Source: Agrobacterium tumefaciens (GTDB lineage: Bacteria > Pseudomonadota > Alphaproteobacteria > Rhizobiales > Rhizobiaceae). Taken from it: a stretch of 64,000 nt of DNA. The position numbers and the translations under genes were made by a program. This document shows positions 1 to 9,887 of the stretch, piece after piece (within the stretch, counting starts at the first letter, position 1; the number at the start of each line of letters is the position of its first letter). The stretch spans positions 62,001 through 126,000 of the forward strand of contig NZ_JXQV01000009.1 in the NCBI RefSeq assembly GCF_000834635.1, written 5' to 3'. Below the pieces are notes generated by a model, which ran no database searches, had not been told where the DNA came from, and worked only from the letters and a program-made list of their open reading frames with translations.

Positions 1-366
1 TCCTTCGTCGGCACGCTGAACCTGATCGACGCGACCGTGGTGGATGCTTCCACCAGCACCATCCGCATTGGCGACCAGCAGGTTTCGCTGAAAAAGCCGC
101 TGAACAAGGCCGATGGCGAACAGGTGACGGTGGCGCTGCGCCCCGAAGCGGGTTCGCTGGGCGAAGCGAGCATCGGCGATGTCGCCATATCGGGCCTCGT
201 CACCTCCAGCCACTTCCTGGGCTCGGTCATCCGCACCCGCATGGATGTGGGTGGCGCGACGCTTTCCTTCGATATGTTCAATGATCCCGGCAAGACACCG
301 CCAGCGATTGGCGAGCGCATCACGCTGAAATTTGCATCAGAAGATTTGATGATTGTAGCAGAGTGA
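1..366 (+). CDS. ABC transporter ATP-binding protein, C-terminal fragment
   Basis: The reading frame is open from base 1 and ends in TGA at 364-366, so only the last 121 residues are present. They resemble the C-terminal TOBE/OB-fold regulatory region of MalK/UgpC-type importers: 'SFVGTLNLIDATV' at the left edge, then 'VTVALRPEAGSL' and 'HFLGSVIRTRM', the usual pattern of beta-strand repeats. Walker and signature motifs lie outside the window. By family this subunit hydrolyses ATP at the inner membrane to drive import of a sugar, polyol or similar solute. The substrate cannot be told from this piece. The GTG at 37 is internal, not the start. Confidence 0.8.
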   Translation, partial: SFVGTLNLIDATVVDASTSTIRIGDQQVSLKKPLNKADGEQVTVALRPEAGSLGEASIGDVAISGLVTSSHFLGSVIRTRMDVGGATLSFDMFNDPGKTPPAIGERITLKFASEDLMIVAE

Positions 367-447
367 CGCACTGTTTCGTCCTCCGAAATCCGGCTAGATC
401 GTTTCCAGCTAAAGGACGCGGTCTGAAGTCGTCTCAGGAGAATAGTC

Positions 448-1491
448 ATGCGTGCATTGTTTTACGAAACCTTCGGTGAGGCACCCCGCATAGCCAACCT
501 GCCGGACCCGGAACCAACGCCGAGCGGCGTTGTCGTCGAGGTGAAGGCAACGGGTCTGTGCCGCAGCGACTGGCACGGCTGGATGGGCCATGACACCGAT
601 ATCCAGCTGCCGCATGTGCCGGGACATGAATTTGCGGGCGTGATTTCAGCCGTCGGCAAAAATGTCATGCGGTTCAAGGTGGGTGACCGCGTCACCGTTC
701 CCTTCGTGTCCGGCTGCGGCCATTGCCAGGAGTGCCGCTCCGGCAACCAGCAGGTTTGCGAAACACAGTTCCAGCCCGGTTTCACCCATTGGGGTTCCTA
801 CGCGGAATACGTCGCCATCGACTATGCCGATCAGAATCTTGTGCATCTGCCAGAAGACATGGGTTTCGATACGGCGGCGAGCCTCGGCTGCCGCTTTGCC
901 ACATCCTTCCGCGCCGTGGTTGATCAGGGACGCTTGAAGGGTGGCGAATGGCTGGCCGTGCATGGCTGCGGCGGCGTTGGCCTTTCCGCCATCATGATCG
1001 GCGCGGGGCTTGGCGCGCAAGTCATTGCCATTGATATAGCGGAAGACAAGCTGGCGCTGGCCCGGCAACTGGGCGCAACCGCCACCATCAACAGCCGCGA
1101 GGTTGCCGATGTGAGCGAGGCGGTGCGCGAGATCACCGGCGGCGGTGCACATGTCTCCGTCGATGCGCTCGGCCATCCCCAGACCTGCTGCAACTCGATC
1201 AGCAATCTGCGCCGTCGCGGACGCCACGTGCAGGTGGGTTTGATGCTGGCGGACCATGCGATGCCGCAGATCCCAATGGCGCGGGTCATTGCTCACGAGC
1301 TGGAAATCTACGGCAGCCACGGCATGCAGGCATGGCGCTATGACGACATGCTGGCCATGATCCGAAGCGGCAAACTCTCCCCCGAAAAGCTAATCGGCCG
1401 CCACATCTCGCTCACAGACGCCGTCACCGCCCTGCCCGGGATGAACACGTTTACCGATAGCGGCATCAGCATTATCGACCGGTTCGAGTGA
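448..1491 (+). CDS. Zinc-dependent alcohol dehydrogenase (MDR superfamily)
   Basis: A 347-residue medium-chain dehydrogenase/reductase. The catalytic zinc ligands are visible as Cys38 and His60-Glu61 ('PGHEF'), and the structural zinc ligands as Cys90, Cys93, Cys96 and Cys104. A Rossmann nucleotide-binding motif '[11 protein letters not shown]' follows around residue 170. The length is typical for the family, and an SD-like 'AGGAG' lies upstream of the ATG. By family it oxidises an alcohol or reduces an aldehyde with NAD(P)H in the cytoplasm; the substrate is unknown. It follows the ABC gene by 81 bp on the same strand, but no operon link can be shown. Confidence 0.9.
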   Translation: MRALFYETFGEAPRIANLPDPEPTPSGVVVEVKATGLCRSDWHGWMGHDTDIQLPHVPGHEFAGVISAVGKNVMRFKVGDRVTVPFVSGCGHCQECRSGNQQVCETQFQPGFTHWGSYAEYVAIDYADQNLVHLPEDMGFDTAASLGCRFATSFRAVVDQGRLKGGEWLAVHGCGGVGLSAIMIGAGLGAQVIAIDIAEDKLALARQLGATATINSREVADVSEAVREITGGGAHVSVDALGHPQTCCNSISNLRRRGRHVQVGLMLADHAMPQIPMARVIAHELEIYGSHGMQAWRYDDMLAMIRSGKLSPEKLIGRHISLTDAVTALPGMNTFTDSGISIIDRFE

Positions 1492-1563
1492 CATCAGGCG
1501 ATAGGCCTTTGGCTAGCTGGAAGCAATCCGCGCCCGTACTGTCGCCTCGGGAATAAATGGCCG

Positions 1564-1944
1564 TCAGGTTTTTGCCTGTTCATAAGCCCTGAACAGATCG
1601 GTTACGAGAACACCATTGATCCGCATGCCGGTTAGATCGGCGTCTCTGATGTCCGAGTCTGCCAATGTCACGCCGCTTATCGTGAGGCGTGATAGGTTGG
1701 CATTCGTGATGACGGCTCCCGACAGATTGACGTTATTGAAGCGCGCATCTGCCATGTTGATATCGTCAAGGACCGCTTCGCTTAAATTGGTGTCGGTGAA
1801 ACTTGCCTTCGTCAAGACGGCGTAAAACTGCGCGCCTGCGAGGTTTACACCATCAAAGTTAGCGCCTGACATATCAGCGTTCTTGTAATGCGCTCCATGC
1901 ATCTGAGGGCCATCGAATTGATTGTGCTCCTGGGGTTCAGCCAT
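1564..1944 (-). CDS. Pentapeptide-repeat protein
   Basis: A protein of about 126 residues with A(D/N)LXX-type pentapeptide repeats over most of its length ('ADMSGANFDGVNLAGAQF', 'ANLSRLTISG'), which fold into a right-handed beta-helix. I chose the ATG at 1944 because GGAGGA sits 7 nt upstream; an in-frame start 18 nt further out lacks this. No signal peptide is seen. Some family members mimic DNA and protect gyrase (Qnr, MfpA), but this one is short and nothing here supports such a role. The function is unknown. It lies downstream of and co-directional with metH. Confidence 0.8.
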   Translation of the reverse strand: MAEPQEHNQFDGPQMHGAHYKNADMSGANFDGVNLAGAQFYAVLTKASFTDTNLSEAVLDDINMADARFNNVNLSGAVITNANLSRLTISGVTLADSDIRDADLTGMRINGVLVTDLFRAYEQAKT

Positions 1945-2134
1945 TGCCCTATCCTCCGTCAAATCATAACGCGACCCGAAGAATGTCAGATTATGAAGAC
2001 ATTGACGACCACCGGGTCTGAAACAGAAAGTGCATACTTCAAATCTGGCAGTGCCGCTTTCCGCCTTTTCCTTTTAAAATCAACAGCTAAAGGCCGAAAC
2101 CGGAATCAGACCGGTAACGACCTCGCGTGGAGTA

Positions 2135-5100
2135 TCAGGCAGGCTCCACCTCTTTGGCGGCCTCGGTCGGCACGTAGTTCAGCACCGGTCCGAGCCAGCG
2201 TTCGATCTCTGTTACGGCCATGCCCTTGCGCTGCGCATAGTCCTCAACCTGATCACGCTCCACCTTGGCGACACCGAAATAGTAGCTTTCGGGGTGGCCG
2301 ATATAAAGGCCTGAGACGGAGGAGCCGGGCCACATGGCATAGCTTTCCGTCAGCACAACACCGGTTTCGTTGGTCGCATCCAGCAGGCGGAACAGCGTTT
2401 CCTTCTCGGTATGGTCAGGCTGGGCGGGATAGCCCGGGGCTGGACGGATGCCTGCGTAGGATTCACCGATCAGTTCATCCGGCGCGAAACTCTCACCTGC
2501 TGCATAACCCCAATATTCCTTGCGCACACGCTCGTGCATCTGCTCGGCAAAGGCTTCGGCGAAGCGGTCTGCCAGGGCCTTGACGAGAATGGAGGAGTAG
2601 TCGTCATTGGCGCGCTCGAAGCGTTCGGCAATCGCCACTTCCTCGATGCCCGCCGTGACCACGAAGCCACCGACATAATCCGTCACGCCGCCATCCTGTG
2701 GCGCCACGAAATCTGATAGCGCGACATTGGGGCGGCCATCGCGCTTGGAAAGCTGCTGGCGAAGCGTGAAGAAGGTTGCGAGTTCTTCCGAACGAGTGTC
2801 ATCCGTAAACAGGCGGATATCATCCCCCACAGCATTGGCGGGCCAGAAGCCGATGACGGCGCGTGGGCGGAACCACTTTTCGTCAATGATCTTCTTCAGC
2901 ATGGCCTGCGCATCGGCAAAAAGCTGGCGCGCTGCCTCGCCCTGCTTCTCATCTTCGAGAATAGCGGGATAACGGCCCTTCATTTCCCATGTCTGGAAGA
3001 ATGGCGTCCAGTCGATGTACTTCGCCAATTCCTCAAGGTCGTATGTCTCGAAGGTCTTTGTGCCCAAGAACTGCGGCTTGACCGGCTGATAGGCGCTCCA
3101 ATCCACCTTATGGGCATTGGCACGCGCCCGTGCGAGCGGAAGACGCAGTTTTTCACGCTCGTTGCGGGCATGGGCTTCCGCCACCTTGGCATATTCGGCG
3201 CGGATGCCTTCAATATAGGCTGGCTTCTGATCTTCCGACAGCAAGGCCGAGACCACGCCAACCGCACGCGAGGCATCCGTGACGTAGATCGCCTGACCCT
3301 TCTCGTAGCGTGGATGGATCTTGACCGCCGTGTGGACGCGGCTCGTCGTCGCGCCGCCGATCAACAGCGGAATGTCGAAGCCCTGCCGCTCCATTTCAGC
3401 CGCCATATGCACCATCTCATCCAGAGATGGGGTGATGAGGCCGGACAGGCCGATCACATCGACCTTTTCGGCAATGGCCGTTTCGAGAATCTTGGTGGCT
3501 GGCACCATGACGCCGAGGTCGACGATCTCGTAATTGTTGCAGGCGAGAACGACGCCAACGATGTTCTTGCCGATATCGTGCACATCGCCCTTCACCGTTG
3601 CCATCAGCACCTTGCCAGCGGATTTGCGCTGCTCGCCGCCATTGACGCGCTTCTCCTCTTCCATGTAGGGCAGAAGAACGGCCACGGCCTGCTTCATGAC
3701 GCGGGCGGATTTGACGACCTGCGGCAGGAACATCTTGCCAGAGCCGAACAGATCACCCACCACATTCATACCCGCCATCAGCGGACCTTCGATAACATGC
3801 AGAGGACGGGCGGCCTGAAGGCGCGCCTCTTCCGTATCCGCATCGATATATTCGGTGATGCCGTTGACCAGCGCATGTTCCAGACGCTTTTCGACCGACC
3901 AGTCGCGCCAGGCCAGATCCTGAACCCTGGCTTCACGGCCCGGACCGCCTCGGAATTTCTCGGCCACTTCGAGCAGTCGTTCCGTGCCATCGGCACGGCG
4001 GTTCAGCACCACGTCTTCGCAGGCTTCGCGCAGTTCCGGATCAATGCTTTCATAGACAGCCAGCTGGCCCGCATTGACGATGCCCATATCCATGCCCGCC
4101 TGAATGGCGTGGTAGAGGAACACGGCATGCATGGCTTCGCGCACCGGCTCATTGCCGCGGAAGGAGAAGGACAGGTTGGAAACACCGCCAGAAATATGCA
4201 CCAGCGGCATGGTTTCACGGATGGTGCGGGTGGCGTTGATGAAATCCACGCCGTAATTATTGTGTTCTTCGATGCCGGTGGCGACGGCGAAAACGTTGGG
4301 GTCGAAGATGATATCTTCGGGCAGAATGCCTGCCTTTTCGGTCAAAAGCTTATAGGCGCGGGTGCAGATTTCCACTTTGCGCTCATAGGTATCGGCCTGA
4401 CCCACCTCATCAAACGCCATGACGACGACAGCCGCGCCATAGTTGCGCACGAGGCTTGCCTGCTCCAGAAACTTCTCCTCGCCTTCCTTCAGCGAGATGG
4501 AGTTGACGATGGATTTGCCCTGAACGCATTTCAGGCCAGCCTCGATGATCTCCCATTTGGAACTATCGATCATGACAGGCACACGGGCGATGTCCGGCTC
4601 GGCAGCGATGAGGTTGAGGAACTCGACCATGGCCTTCTGGCTGTCGATCAGGCCTTCATCCATGTTGATATCGATGATCTGCGCGCCGTTTTCCACCTGA
4701 TCGCGGGCAACGGCGAGAGCTGCCGTGTAATCGCCAGCCGTGATGAGCTTGCGGAACTTGGCAGAGCCGGTGACATTGGTGCGCTCTCCCACATTGACGA
4801 AGGGAATGTCTTTGGTCAGCGTGAAGGGCTCAAGGCCAGACAGCGACATGAAGGAGCGATGCTCCGGCAGCTTGCGCGGCGCGTGGCCAGCAACGGCATC
4901 GGCAATGGCGCGGATATGCTCAGGCGTGGAACCACAGCAGCCGCCAACGATGTTGACGAGACCTTCGCGGGCAAATTCCTCGACCTGCGCTGCCATCATA
5001 TCAGGCGTTTCATCGTATTGACCAAATTCGTTCGGCAAGCCCGCATTCGGGTAAGCGCAGACGAAAGTATCGGCAACCTCGGACAATTCCTGAAGGTGCG

Positions 5101-5905
5101 GGCGCATGGCGCTGGCACCCAACGCACAGTTGAGGCCGATGGTGAAGGGGTTGGCGTGGCGTACGGAATTCCAGAACGCGGTTGGCGTCTGGCCAGACAA
5201 GGTGCGGCCTGAAAGATCGGTAATCGTGCCTGAAATCATCACAGGCAGATGAATGCCCTTGGCCGCGAAACGCTCTTCGCAGGCAAAGATAGCCGCCTTG
5301 GCATTCAGCGTATCGAAAATGGTTTCGATAAGAATGAGATCGGCACCGCCATCGATCAGGCCGTCGATCTGCTCACCATAGGCCAGCCGCAGGTCATCGA
5401 AGCTGACGGCGCGGTAGCCGGGATTGTTCACATCCGGCGAAATGGAGGCCGTGCGGTTGGTAGGGCCAATGGCACCGGCCACGAAGCGGCGACGGCCATC
5501 CTCGCGCTCAGCCCGCTGGGCAGCACGGCGGACGATGAACGCGCCTTCGCGGTTCAAATCATAGACCGCGCCTTCCATCTCATAATCCGCCTGCGCGATG
5601 CGCGTGGAGGAAAAGGTGTTGGTTTCGAGAATATCGGCACCTGCCATGGCATAGCGGTAATGGATGTCCTCGATTGCATCCGGCTGGGAGAGGATCAGAA
5701 GATCGTTGTTGCCCTGCTGGTGACAGGCACAGCCGATGAACCGGTCGCCGCGGAAATGATCCTCATCGAAGCCAAGCCCCTGGATCTGCGTTCCCATCGC
5801 GCCATCGAGAATGAGGATACGTTCCCGCGCCGCCTGCTGAAGCGCTTTCAGGATTTCCGCGCCGTCACGCTTGTTGCCCGTGGGGCCAAACAGATCGTCC
5901 AACAT
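2135..5905 (-). CDS. metH: Cobalamin-dependent methionine synthase
   Basis: A protein of 1256 residues with the full MetH architecture. The N-terminal homocysteine S-methyltransferase domain has zinc cysteines in 'GLNCALG' and '[12 protein letters not shown]'. The pterin-binding domain contains '[16 protein letters not shown]'. A cap and B12-binding domain follow with the cobalt-ligand motif '[11 protein letters not shown]', then a C-terminal AdoMet reactivation domain. It methylates homocysteine using 5-methyltetrahydrofolate. The ATG at 5905 was chosen because GAGGAG lies 7 nt upstream; two upstream in-frame ATGs lack an SD. A 20-bp palindrome 43 bp upstream (5948-5967) is the likely control site. 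No metF or sahR gene adjoins it. Confidence 0.97.
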   Translation of the reverse strand: MLDDLFGPTGNKRDGAEILKALQQAARERILILDGAMGTQIQGLGFDEDHFRGDRFIGCACHQQGNNDLLILSQPDAIEDIHYRYAMAGADILETNTFSSTRIAQADYEMEGAVYDLNREGAFIVRRAAQRAEREDGRRRFVAGAIGPTNRTASISPDVNNPGYRAVSFDDLRLAYGEQIDGLIDGGADLILIETIFDTLNAKAAIFACEERFAAKGIHLPVMISGTITDLSGRTLSGQTPTAFWNSVRHANPFTIGLNCALGASAMRPHLQELSEVADTFVCAYPNAGLPNEFGQYDETPDMMAAQVEEFAREGLVNIVGGCCGSTPEHIRAIADAVAGHAPRKLPEHRSFMSLSGLEPFTLTKDIPFVNVGERTNVTGSAKFRKLITAGDYTAALAVARDQVENGAQIIDINMDEGLIDSQKAMVEFLNLIAAEPDIARVPVMIDSSKWEIIEAGLKCVQGKSIVNSISLKEGEEKFLEQASLVRNYGAAVVVMAFDEVGQADTYERKVEICTRAYKLLTEKAGILPEDIIFDPNVFAVATGIEEHNNYGVDFINATRTIRETMPLVHISGGVSNLSFSFRGNEPVREAMHAVFLYHAIQAGMDMGIVNAGQLAVYESIDPELREACEDVVLNRRADGTERLLEVAEKFRGGPGREARVQDLAWRDWSVEKRLEHALVNGITEYIDADTEEARLQAARPLHVIEGPLMAGMNVVGDLFGSGKMFLPQVVKSARVMKQAVAVLLPYMEEEKRVNGGEQRKSAGKVLMATVKGDVHDIGKNIVGVVLACNNYEIVDLGVMVPATKILETAIAEKVDVIGLSGLITPSLDEMVHMAAEMERQGFDIPLLIGGATTSRVHTAVKIHPRYEKGQAIYVTDASRAVGVVSALLSEDQKPAYIEGIRAEYAKVAEAHARNEREKLRLPLARARANAHKVDWSAYQPVKPQFLGTKTFETYDLEELAKYIDWTPFFQTWEMKGRYPAILEDEKQGEAARQLFADAQAMLKKIIDEKWFRPRAVIGFWPANAVGDDIRLFTDDTRSEELATFFTLRQQLSKRDGRPNVALSDFVAPQDGGVTDYVGGFVVTAGIEEVAIAERFERANDDYSSILVKALADRFAEAFAEQMHERVRKEYWGYAAGESFAPDELIGESYAGIRPAPGYPAQPDHTEKETLFRLLDATNETGVVLTESYAMWPGSSVSGLYIGHPESYYFGVAKVERDQVEDYAQRKGMAVTEIERWLGPVLNYVPTEAAKEVEPA

Positions 5906-5947
5906 CGGCACACTCCTCATTCCCATGTGTTTCGTCTTTTGTCAGTC

Positions 5948-5967
5948 ACATAAAGATATCTTTATGT
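5948..5967. promoter_or_regulatory. 20-bp perfect palindrome upstream of metH (putative operator)
   Basis: The sequence ACATAAAGATATCTTTATGT is a perfect 20-bp inverted repeat, 43 bp upstream of the metH start. Its AT-rich symmetric form is typical of an ArsR-family dimer site. Alphaproteobacterial methionine-cycle genes are often controlled by the ArsR-type regulator SahR, so that is the leading candidate; this is inference, because no such regulator gene is in the window near it. Confidence 0.65.
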
Positions 5968-6094
5968 CAATATATCATTCGTTTCCAGGTTTCGCGACCC
6001 TTCTATCCTAAGGATACGAAATTTCCGTTATGGATGACACTGTTACGTCCCAAAGATATAGAGAATTGCTGGAGCATATCATACGGAGGAAAAC

Positions 6095-7342
6095 ATGACC
6101 GAAGCGGATCACGGCAAGTCAAACTGGAGCACCCTGCCCTGGCACCGGCAATGGCTGGCCAAGCAGGCGGAAGGTCTGTTCGATTTCTTCCAGTACAACG
6201 CCATCAACCCCAAGGGCGGGTTTTTCGACCTCGACCGTCAGGGCTTGGCCTTGCAGGCGGAAAACCCGGTGCGCGGCATCCACATGTCGGCCCGCATGGT
6301 GCATTGCTTTTCGCTCGGCCACTTGCTGGGCAGGCCCGGCTGTGGCGATGTGATCGACCACGGCATGACCTATCTCTGGAACAACCACCGCGATGCCCAG
6401 CATGGCGGCTATTTCTGGCAGGTGGATGAGAACGGGCCCGTCGATGCCACCAAGCAGGGTTACGGCCACGCCTTCGTGCTGCTGGCCGCATCGTCTGCCA
6501 AGGCCGTTGGCCACCCGCTGGCCGACCAGATGCTGGCGGATATTACCGAGGTTCTCGAAACGCGGTTCTGGGAAGAAAAATACGGCGCGATCCACGAGGA
6601 ATTCCACCGCGACTGGTCGCCTGTCGAGAATTATCGCGGCCAGAATTCCAACATGCACCTGACCGAAGCCCTGATGGCGGCATTCGAAGTGACGGGCGAC
6701 ACATCCTACTTGAGCAAGGCCGGTCGCATTGCCGATCTCGTCATTCGTCGCGCTGCGGGCGCTCTGGATTTCCGCGTGCCCGAGCATTTTGACGAGAACT
6801 GGGTGCTCAACAAGGATTATAGCGGCAACGAAATGTTCCGCCCTTCCGGCACGACCCCCGGCCACTGGCTGGAATGGTCACGCCTCATTCTCCAGCTCTG
6901 GGTGCTGGGTGAGCGCAAGCATGAGTGGATGCCAGCGGCGGCCAAGGCGCTGTTCGTGCAATCCATGTCTCTCGGCTGGGACCGCATCAAAGGCGGCTTC
7001 TTCTACACGCTGGACTGGGACAATACACCCAAAAAGACCGAAAAGCTGTGGTGGCCAATGTGCGAGGCAGCCGGTGCGGCCCACTTCCTCAATGAGCACC
7101 TGCCCGCTGACGAGTTCTACGAAGACAGCTATCGCCGCGTGTGGAGCACCATTGCCAACAGCTTTATCGACCACAAGCATGGCGGCTGGCACGAGGAACT
7201 GACGGAAAATCTGGCGCCCGCCAACACGATTTTCCCCGGCAAGGGCGATATTTACCACGCGCTGCAAGCCTGCCTCATTCCGCTGTTTCCAGCAGATGGC
7301 AGCTTGACGAAGGTTATTTCGGAAAAAGGCGGGCGGTTTTAA
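6095..7342 (+). CDS. AGE-family sugar epimerase/isomerase
   Basis: A 415-residue protein of the N-acylglucosamine 2-epimerase / YihS (aldose-ketose isomerase) family, expected to form an (alpha/alpha)6 barrel. Family catalytic histidines are recognisable: His257 and Glu260 in 'PGHWLEW', His362 and His366 in 'HKHGGWHEE', and His388 in 'IYHALQ'. GGAGG precedes the ATG. By family it interconverts mannose/fructose- or glucose-type sugars or N-acyl hexosamines in the cytosol. The residues fit a mannose isomerase or YihS type at least as well as a true epimerase. It is divergent from metH and ends at a strong hairpin. Confidence 0.85.
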   Translation: MTEADHGKSNWSTLPWHRQWLAKQAEGLFDFFQYNAINPKGGFFDLDRQGLALQAENPVRGIHMSARMVHCFSLGHLLGRPGCGDVIDHGMTYLWNNHRDAQHGGYFWQVDENGPVDATKQGYGHAFVLLAASSAKAVGHPLADQMLADITEVLETRFWEEKYGAIHEEFHRDWSPVENYRGQNSNMHLTEALMAAFEVTGDTSYLSKAGRIADLVIRRAAGALDFRVPEHFDENWVLNKDYSGNEMFRPSGTTPGHWLEWSRLILQLWVLGERKHEWMPAAAKALFVQSMSLGWDRIKGGFFYTLDWDNTPKKTEKLWWPMCEAAGAAHFLNEHLPADEFYEDSYRRVWSTIANSFIDHKHGGWHEELTENLAPANTIFPGKGDIYHALQACLIPLFPADGSLTKVISEKGGRF

Positions 7343-7349
7343 AGCCTCC

Positions 7350-7378
7350 GTCACCCTCGGGCTTATCCCGAGGGTGAC
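7350..7378. repeat. Intergenic palindromic repeat / bidirectional terminator-like hairpin
   Basis: A perfect 12-bp stem (GTCACCCTCGGG / CCCGAGGGTGAC) with a 5-nt loop lies between two convergent genes. Very similar CTCGGG...CCCGAG palindromes are, to my knowledge, dispersed in rhizobial genomes. There is no U-tract, so termination is possible rather than certain. Confidence 0.7.
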
Positions 7379-7399
7379 GAAACGGAAAGCGGGTCTCGA

Positions 7400-7960
7400 T
7401 CAGAACCCGATCGTCTCTTCAAAATCATCCCAGGACTGGTACATGGCGTAACGGCCCACACCGGGAATGGGCACATGGCCGTAAAAAGGTGAAAGCTGGA
7501 ACTCGGCATCCGCTTCGCTTTTTTTCGCGACAGCACCGACATAGATGGCCGATGCCAGACCGGTGCGGTTGGCACCATGTTCACAATGAATGAGGACGGG
7601 CTTTGGCGCATCCTTCATGATCCGCGCCAGTTCTTCGGCCTGAGCCTGTGGCAGTTCCCGGGCGGAACTCATAGGAAAATCAATCATCTTGACGTTGTTG
7701 CGATCAGCGGCGTTCTTTTCGTCGCTGTACCAGCCATCGGGATTTTCATCGCGCAGATTGATGATGGTTTTGATCCCGAACTGCTGCGCGTATTTCTGGA
7801 CATCATCGCCGCTGGGCTGGCCCGATCTGTAAAGCTCACCGGGCAGGACCTCATGGAAGTTACCAGTCAACTGGTTGAACCCCATATGCGCACCGACTGT
7901 TGCCGGTACGGCGATGAGGCAGAGAATGCCAATTTTCAGGACGCGTGATATTGAAACCAA
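7400..7960 (-). CDS. Membrane-anchored dual-specificity/tyrosine phosphatase-like protein
   Basis: About 186 residues. An N-terminal hydrophobic segment ('ILCLIAVPATVG') suggests a membrane anchor or uncleaved signal. The rest is a cysteine phosphatase of the DSP/Siw14-like type: 'LYRSGQPSGDD', then 'IKTIINLRDE', then the P-loop 'HCEHGANRTG' with Cys126 and Arg132. The domain probably lies in the periplasm. I chose a TTG start at 7960 because AGAAGG lies about 8 nt upstream and the membrane segment follows directly; the frame stays open to 8053. The substrate (phosphotyrosine, inositol phosphate or polysaccharide phosphate) is not predictable. Confidence 0.8.
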   Translation of the reverse strand: MVSISRVLKIGILCLIAVPATVGAHMGFNQLTGNFHEVLPGELYRSGQPSGDDVQKYAQQFGIKTIINLRDENPDGWYSDEKNAADRNNVKMIDFPMSSARELPQAQAEELARIMKDAPKPVLIHCEHGANRTGLASAIYVGAVAKKSEADAEFQLSPFYGHVPIPGVGRYAMYQSWDDFEETIGF

Positions 7961-8182
7961 CTGAAAACCTTCTTGGTAGTGCAAGACGTGGGGGTTCACA
8001 TGACACTGCGAAGATGGCCAGACAAGGGTTCTGAAGTTGTAACGCGCTTGCACGCGACGTCACCGGCCAAAGGCATAATGACGCGAAAGCATTGATAGCC
8101 AGTTTATATAAGTTGATTTTTTCGACTGATTCCGCAGGCTTCAAAAAACCGTGAACATCGCCGTTTGCTCGATCAATTTCGC

Positions 8183-8635
8183 CTATTCGAACTCTGCAGA
8201 GTTGACCGTGACCCGCCACTCCAGATTTCGGGGATCGACATTTTCATTGTTGCGCAGCCGGAATGGTCTGCACGCAGCAAAAGTCTCCTGCGCCTCCAGC
8301 CGTCGCTCACTGACCTGATAGGGATCAAACGAAACGGAAGCGCGGAACGCTGCCTCAAAACCCTCCAGCGTATAGGTCAGACGCCGCACGGCGACATCAT
8401 TGGTGTTGTGAAAAGTCACCCGGATCGGCGCATTCGCTTCCACGCAGGTCGGATCAAAGCTGGCAGTGGCGATGATGGCCTCAACCCGCTCTCCCGCCCG
8501 CAGCCAGTCAAACAGAACATAGGCCGCCGTGGCTGCCCAGATGATGGCAAGCGCGGCAACGATCTTCTTGAGATGTTTGGGATAGGCGATCAACGCGCAG
8601 ATGAGGATCGCGGAGAGAACAATGCCGAAAATCAT
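8183..8635 (-). CDS. Small membrane protein of unknown function
   Basis: A 150-residue protein that I do not recognise. Two N-terminal hydrophobic helices ('IFGIVLSAILICALIAY' and 'IVAALAIIWAATAAYVLF') are followed by about 105 residues that are probably extracytoplasmic, with two cysteines that could pair. That region looks like a beta-rich domain ('IRVTFHNTNDVAVRRLTYTLEGF'). The ATG at 8635 overlaps the stop of a short upstream reading frame (ATGA), which suggests translational coupling. It lies between a phosphatase-like gene and a SecY-like gene on the same strand. Confidence 0.65.
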   Translation of the reverse strand: MIFGIVLSAILICALIAYPKHLKKIVAALAIIWAATAAYVLFDWLRAGERVEAIIATASFDPTCVEANAPIRVTFHNTNDVAVRRLTYTLEGFEAAFRASVSFDPYQVSERRLEAQETFAACRPFRLRNNENVDPRNLEWRVTVNSAEFE

Positions 8636-8679
8636 GCGCGTGGCACGCCTGTTGTCGCCGTGGCTGCTTGTTTCGTCAT
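8632..8679 (-). CDS. Possible 15-residue leader peptide
   Basis: An ATG at 8679 preceded by GGGAGG starts a short frame, MTKQAATATTGVPRA, whose TGA overlaps the ATG of the next gene in the form ATGA. The strong SD and exact stop/start overlap suggest it is translated and coupled to the membrane protein downstream. It could instead mean that the ribosome site belongs to a start I have not recognised. Confidence 0.35.
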   Translation of the reverse strand: MTKQAATATTGVPRA

Positions 8680-8819
8680 AGTGCCTCCCTTATCAATCTG
8701 CATGTCATCCCATCGATGCGGTGGCCCGCAAGGCGTGTCAAGTTACATACAGCGCCTGCAAAGCCACAGAGGGGGAAACACTGCCCACCGCTCCGCAGGC
8801 AACACCTTTTCGTGACTGT

Positions 8820-9887
8820 TCAATTCGCCTGCACTGACGGCCTGCGGATTGCATCGACAAGGGCGTAGATGACGGTGACCAGCACAAGCAAAGTGGTGCT
8901 GCTGAGAGGGAGCGGCAACAGCATCTGTCTTGTGACAAACCCTCCCCCAAGCAACAAGGCGATCTGTGTTACCGCGACCACGAGCGCGACTGACACTGGC
9001 ATGGTGACGCCTGCATTTGAAAAAAAGCGGCGATAACCGAAGACGAAAACGACGATGAGAACGGGCATGATTCCCGATGTGTAGATGTTCAGCAACGTGG
9101 CATTTTCGAACAGGAAGGGCGCGATATACGCAAGTGGTGTCAAAAGATAACTACCGGCGATGGCAGCCAGCAGTGGTGGCCACACGACGACATTTAACAC
9201 ATGCACATGTTTTTTGATGCCCGCAAAGTCGGTCCGCTCTCGTGTGACCCGCATGACCGAGTGCGCGGCGAACCAGCTCAGCGCAACACCGATGAGGATT
9301 ACGAGCAAAACTAGTAGCAGCTGCCCACCATCAGCCGCACCTGTGCGTAAAAGATCGAATGAAGACGAAACTTCGCCGGGCAAGCCAATCAGCGCTGGCA
9401 GAACCCACACAATCCAAAGGCCCGCAACAAGGCCTGGCAAGGCAACCAGCCGCGCAAGAACCAGCGAGATTGCAACGCCACCCACCAATGATGCGACGAT
9501 GACCCAATAGACAAAGGCGCTGTCATCAACCAGAAAACCCATCGTTGAAAGGGATTGGGCGATGCCCGCTGCCTGAGAAAAACCCAGCAACAGCGCAACG
9601 ACATTTTCGACAATCAGAAGGGCGGTGCTCTTGTCGAGTTGCGGAGCAACCAGACGAACGATCTGTCCGAGCGCCAGTGCGGTCATAGCGGGACCCACAC
9701 CCACCGCGAAAATGGCGAGCCGCGACGCATCACCATTTCCGAACTGCGCTGCCAGGAGAGTTGGATCCAGCCCCGGCAGCAGAATCTTCCCGCCGATCAT
9801 GGCCACCAGCGAGACCAGCAAGACGCGCATGACAATTTCGAAGACACCAGTGCTACGATTATCGGGATCATCAACCATCACACTCAC
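8820..9887 (-). CDS. Divergent SecY-like integral membrane protein
   Basis: A 355-residue protein with about ten hydrophobic segments. Its order of motifs matches SecY throughout: 'LPGLDPTLLAAQFG' (SecY IPGIDP...), 'RLAIFAVGVGPAMTALALGQ' (SecY FALGIMPYISASIIxQ), 'LPALIGLPGEVSSSFDLLRTG' (end of TM5) and 'SSTTLLVLVTVIYALVDAIR' (SecY TM10, GGTSLLIVVxVALD). SecY is normally about 440 residues; the missing part is mainly the cytosolic loops C4 and C5, where SecA and ribosomes bind. It is not the housekeeping SecY, which sits in ribosomal-protein operons. Function is unknown; it could be an accessory channel or a protein that has lost translocation. No SecA2, SecE or SecG gene is nearby. Confidence 0.6.
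   Translation of the reverse strand: MSVMVDDPDNRSTGVFEIVMRVLLVSLVAMIGGKILLPGLDPTLLAAQFGNGDASRLAIFAVGVGPAMTALALGQIVRLVAPQLDKSTALLIVENVVALLLGFSQAAGIAQSLSTMGFLVDDSAFVYWVIVASLVGGVAISLVLARLVALPGLVAGLWIVWVLPALIGLPGEVSSSFDLLRTGAADGGQLLLVLLVILIGVALSWFAAHSVMRVTRERTDFAGIKKHVHVLNVVVWPPLLAAIAGSYLLTPLAYIAPFLFENATLLNIYTSGIMPVLIVVFVFGYRRFFSNAGVTMPVSVALVVAVTQIALLLGGGFVTRQMLLPLPLSSTTLLVLVTVIYALVDAIRRPSVQAN

Noticed and set aside
3110-5212. 700-codon open frame antisense to metH
   Set aside because: It lies wholly inside metH, has no family motifs, and is explained by GC-rich codon bias.
8820-9887. Reading the SecY-like protein as a generic ABC or DUF permease
   Set aside because: The order of several SecY motifs from TM1 to TM10 fits better than any transporter family I know.
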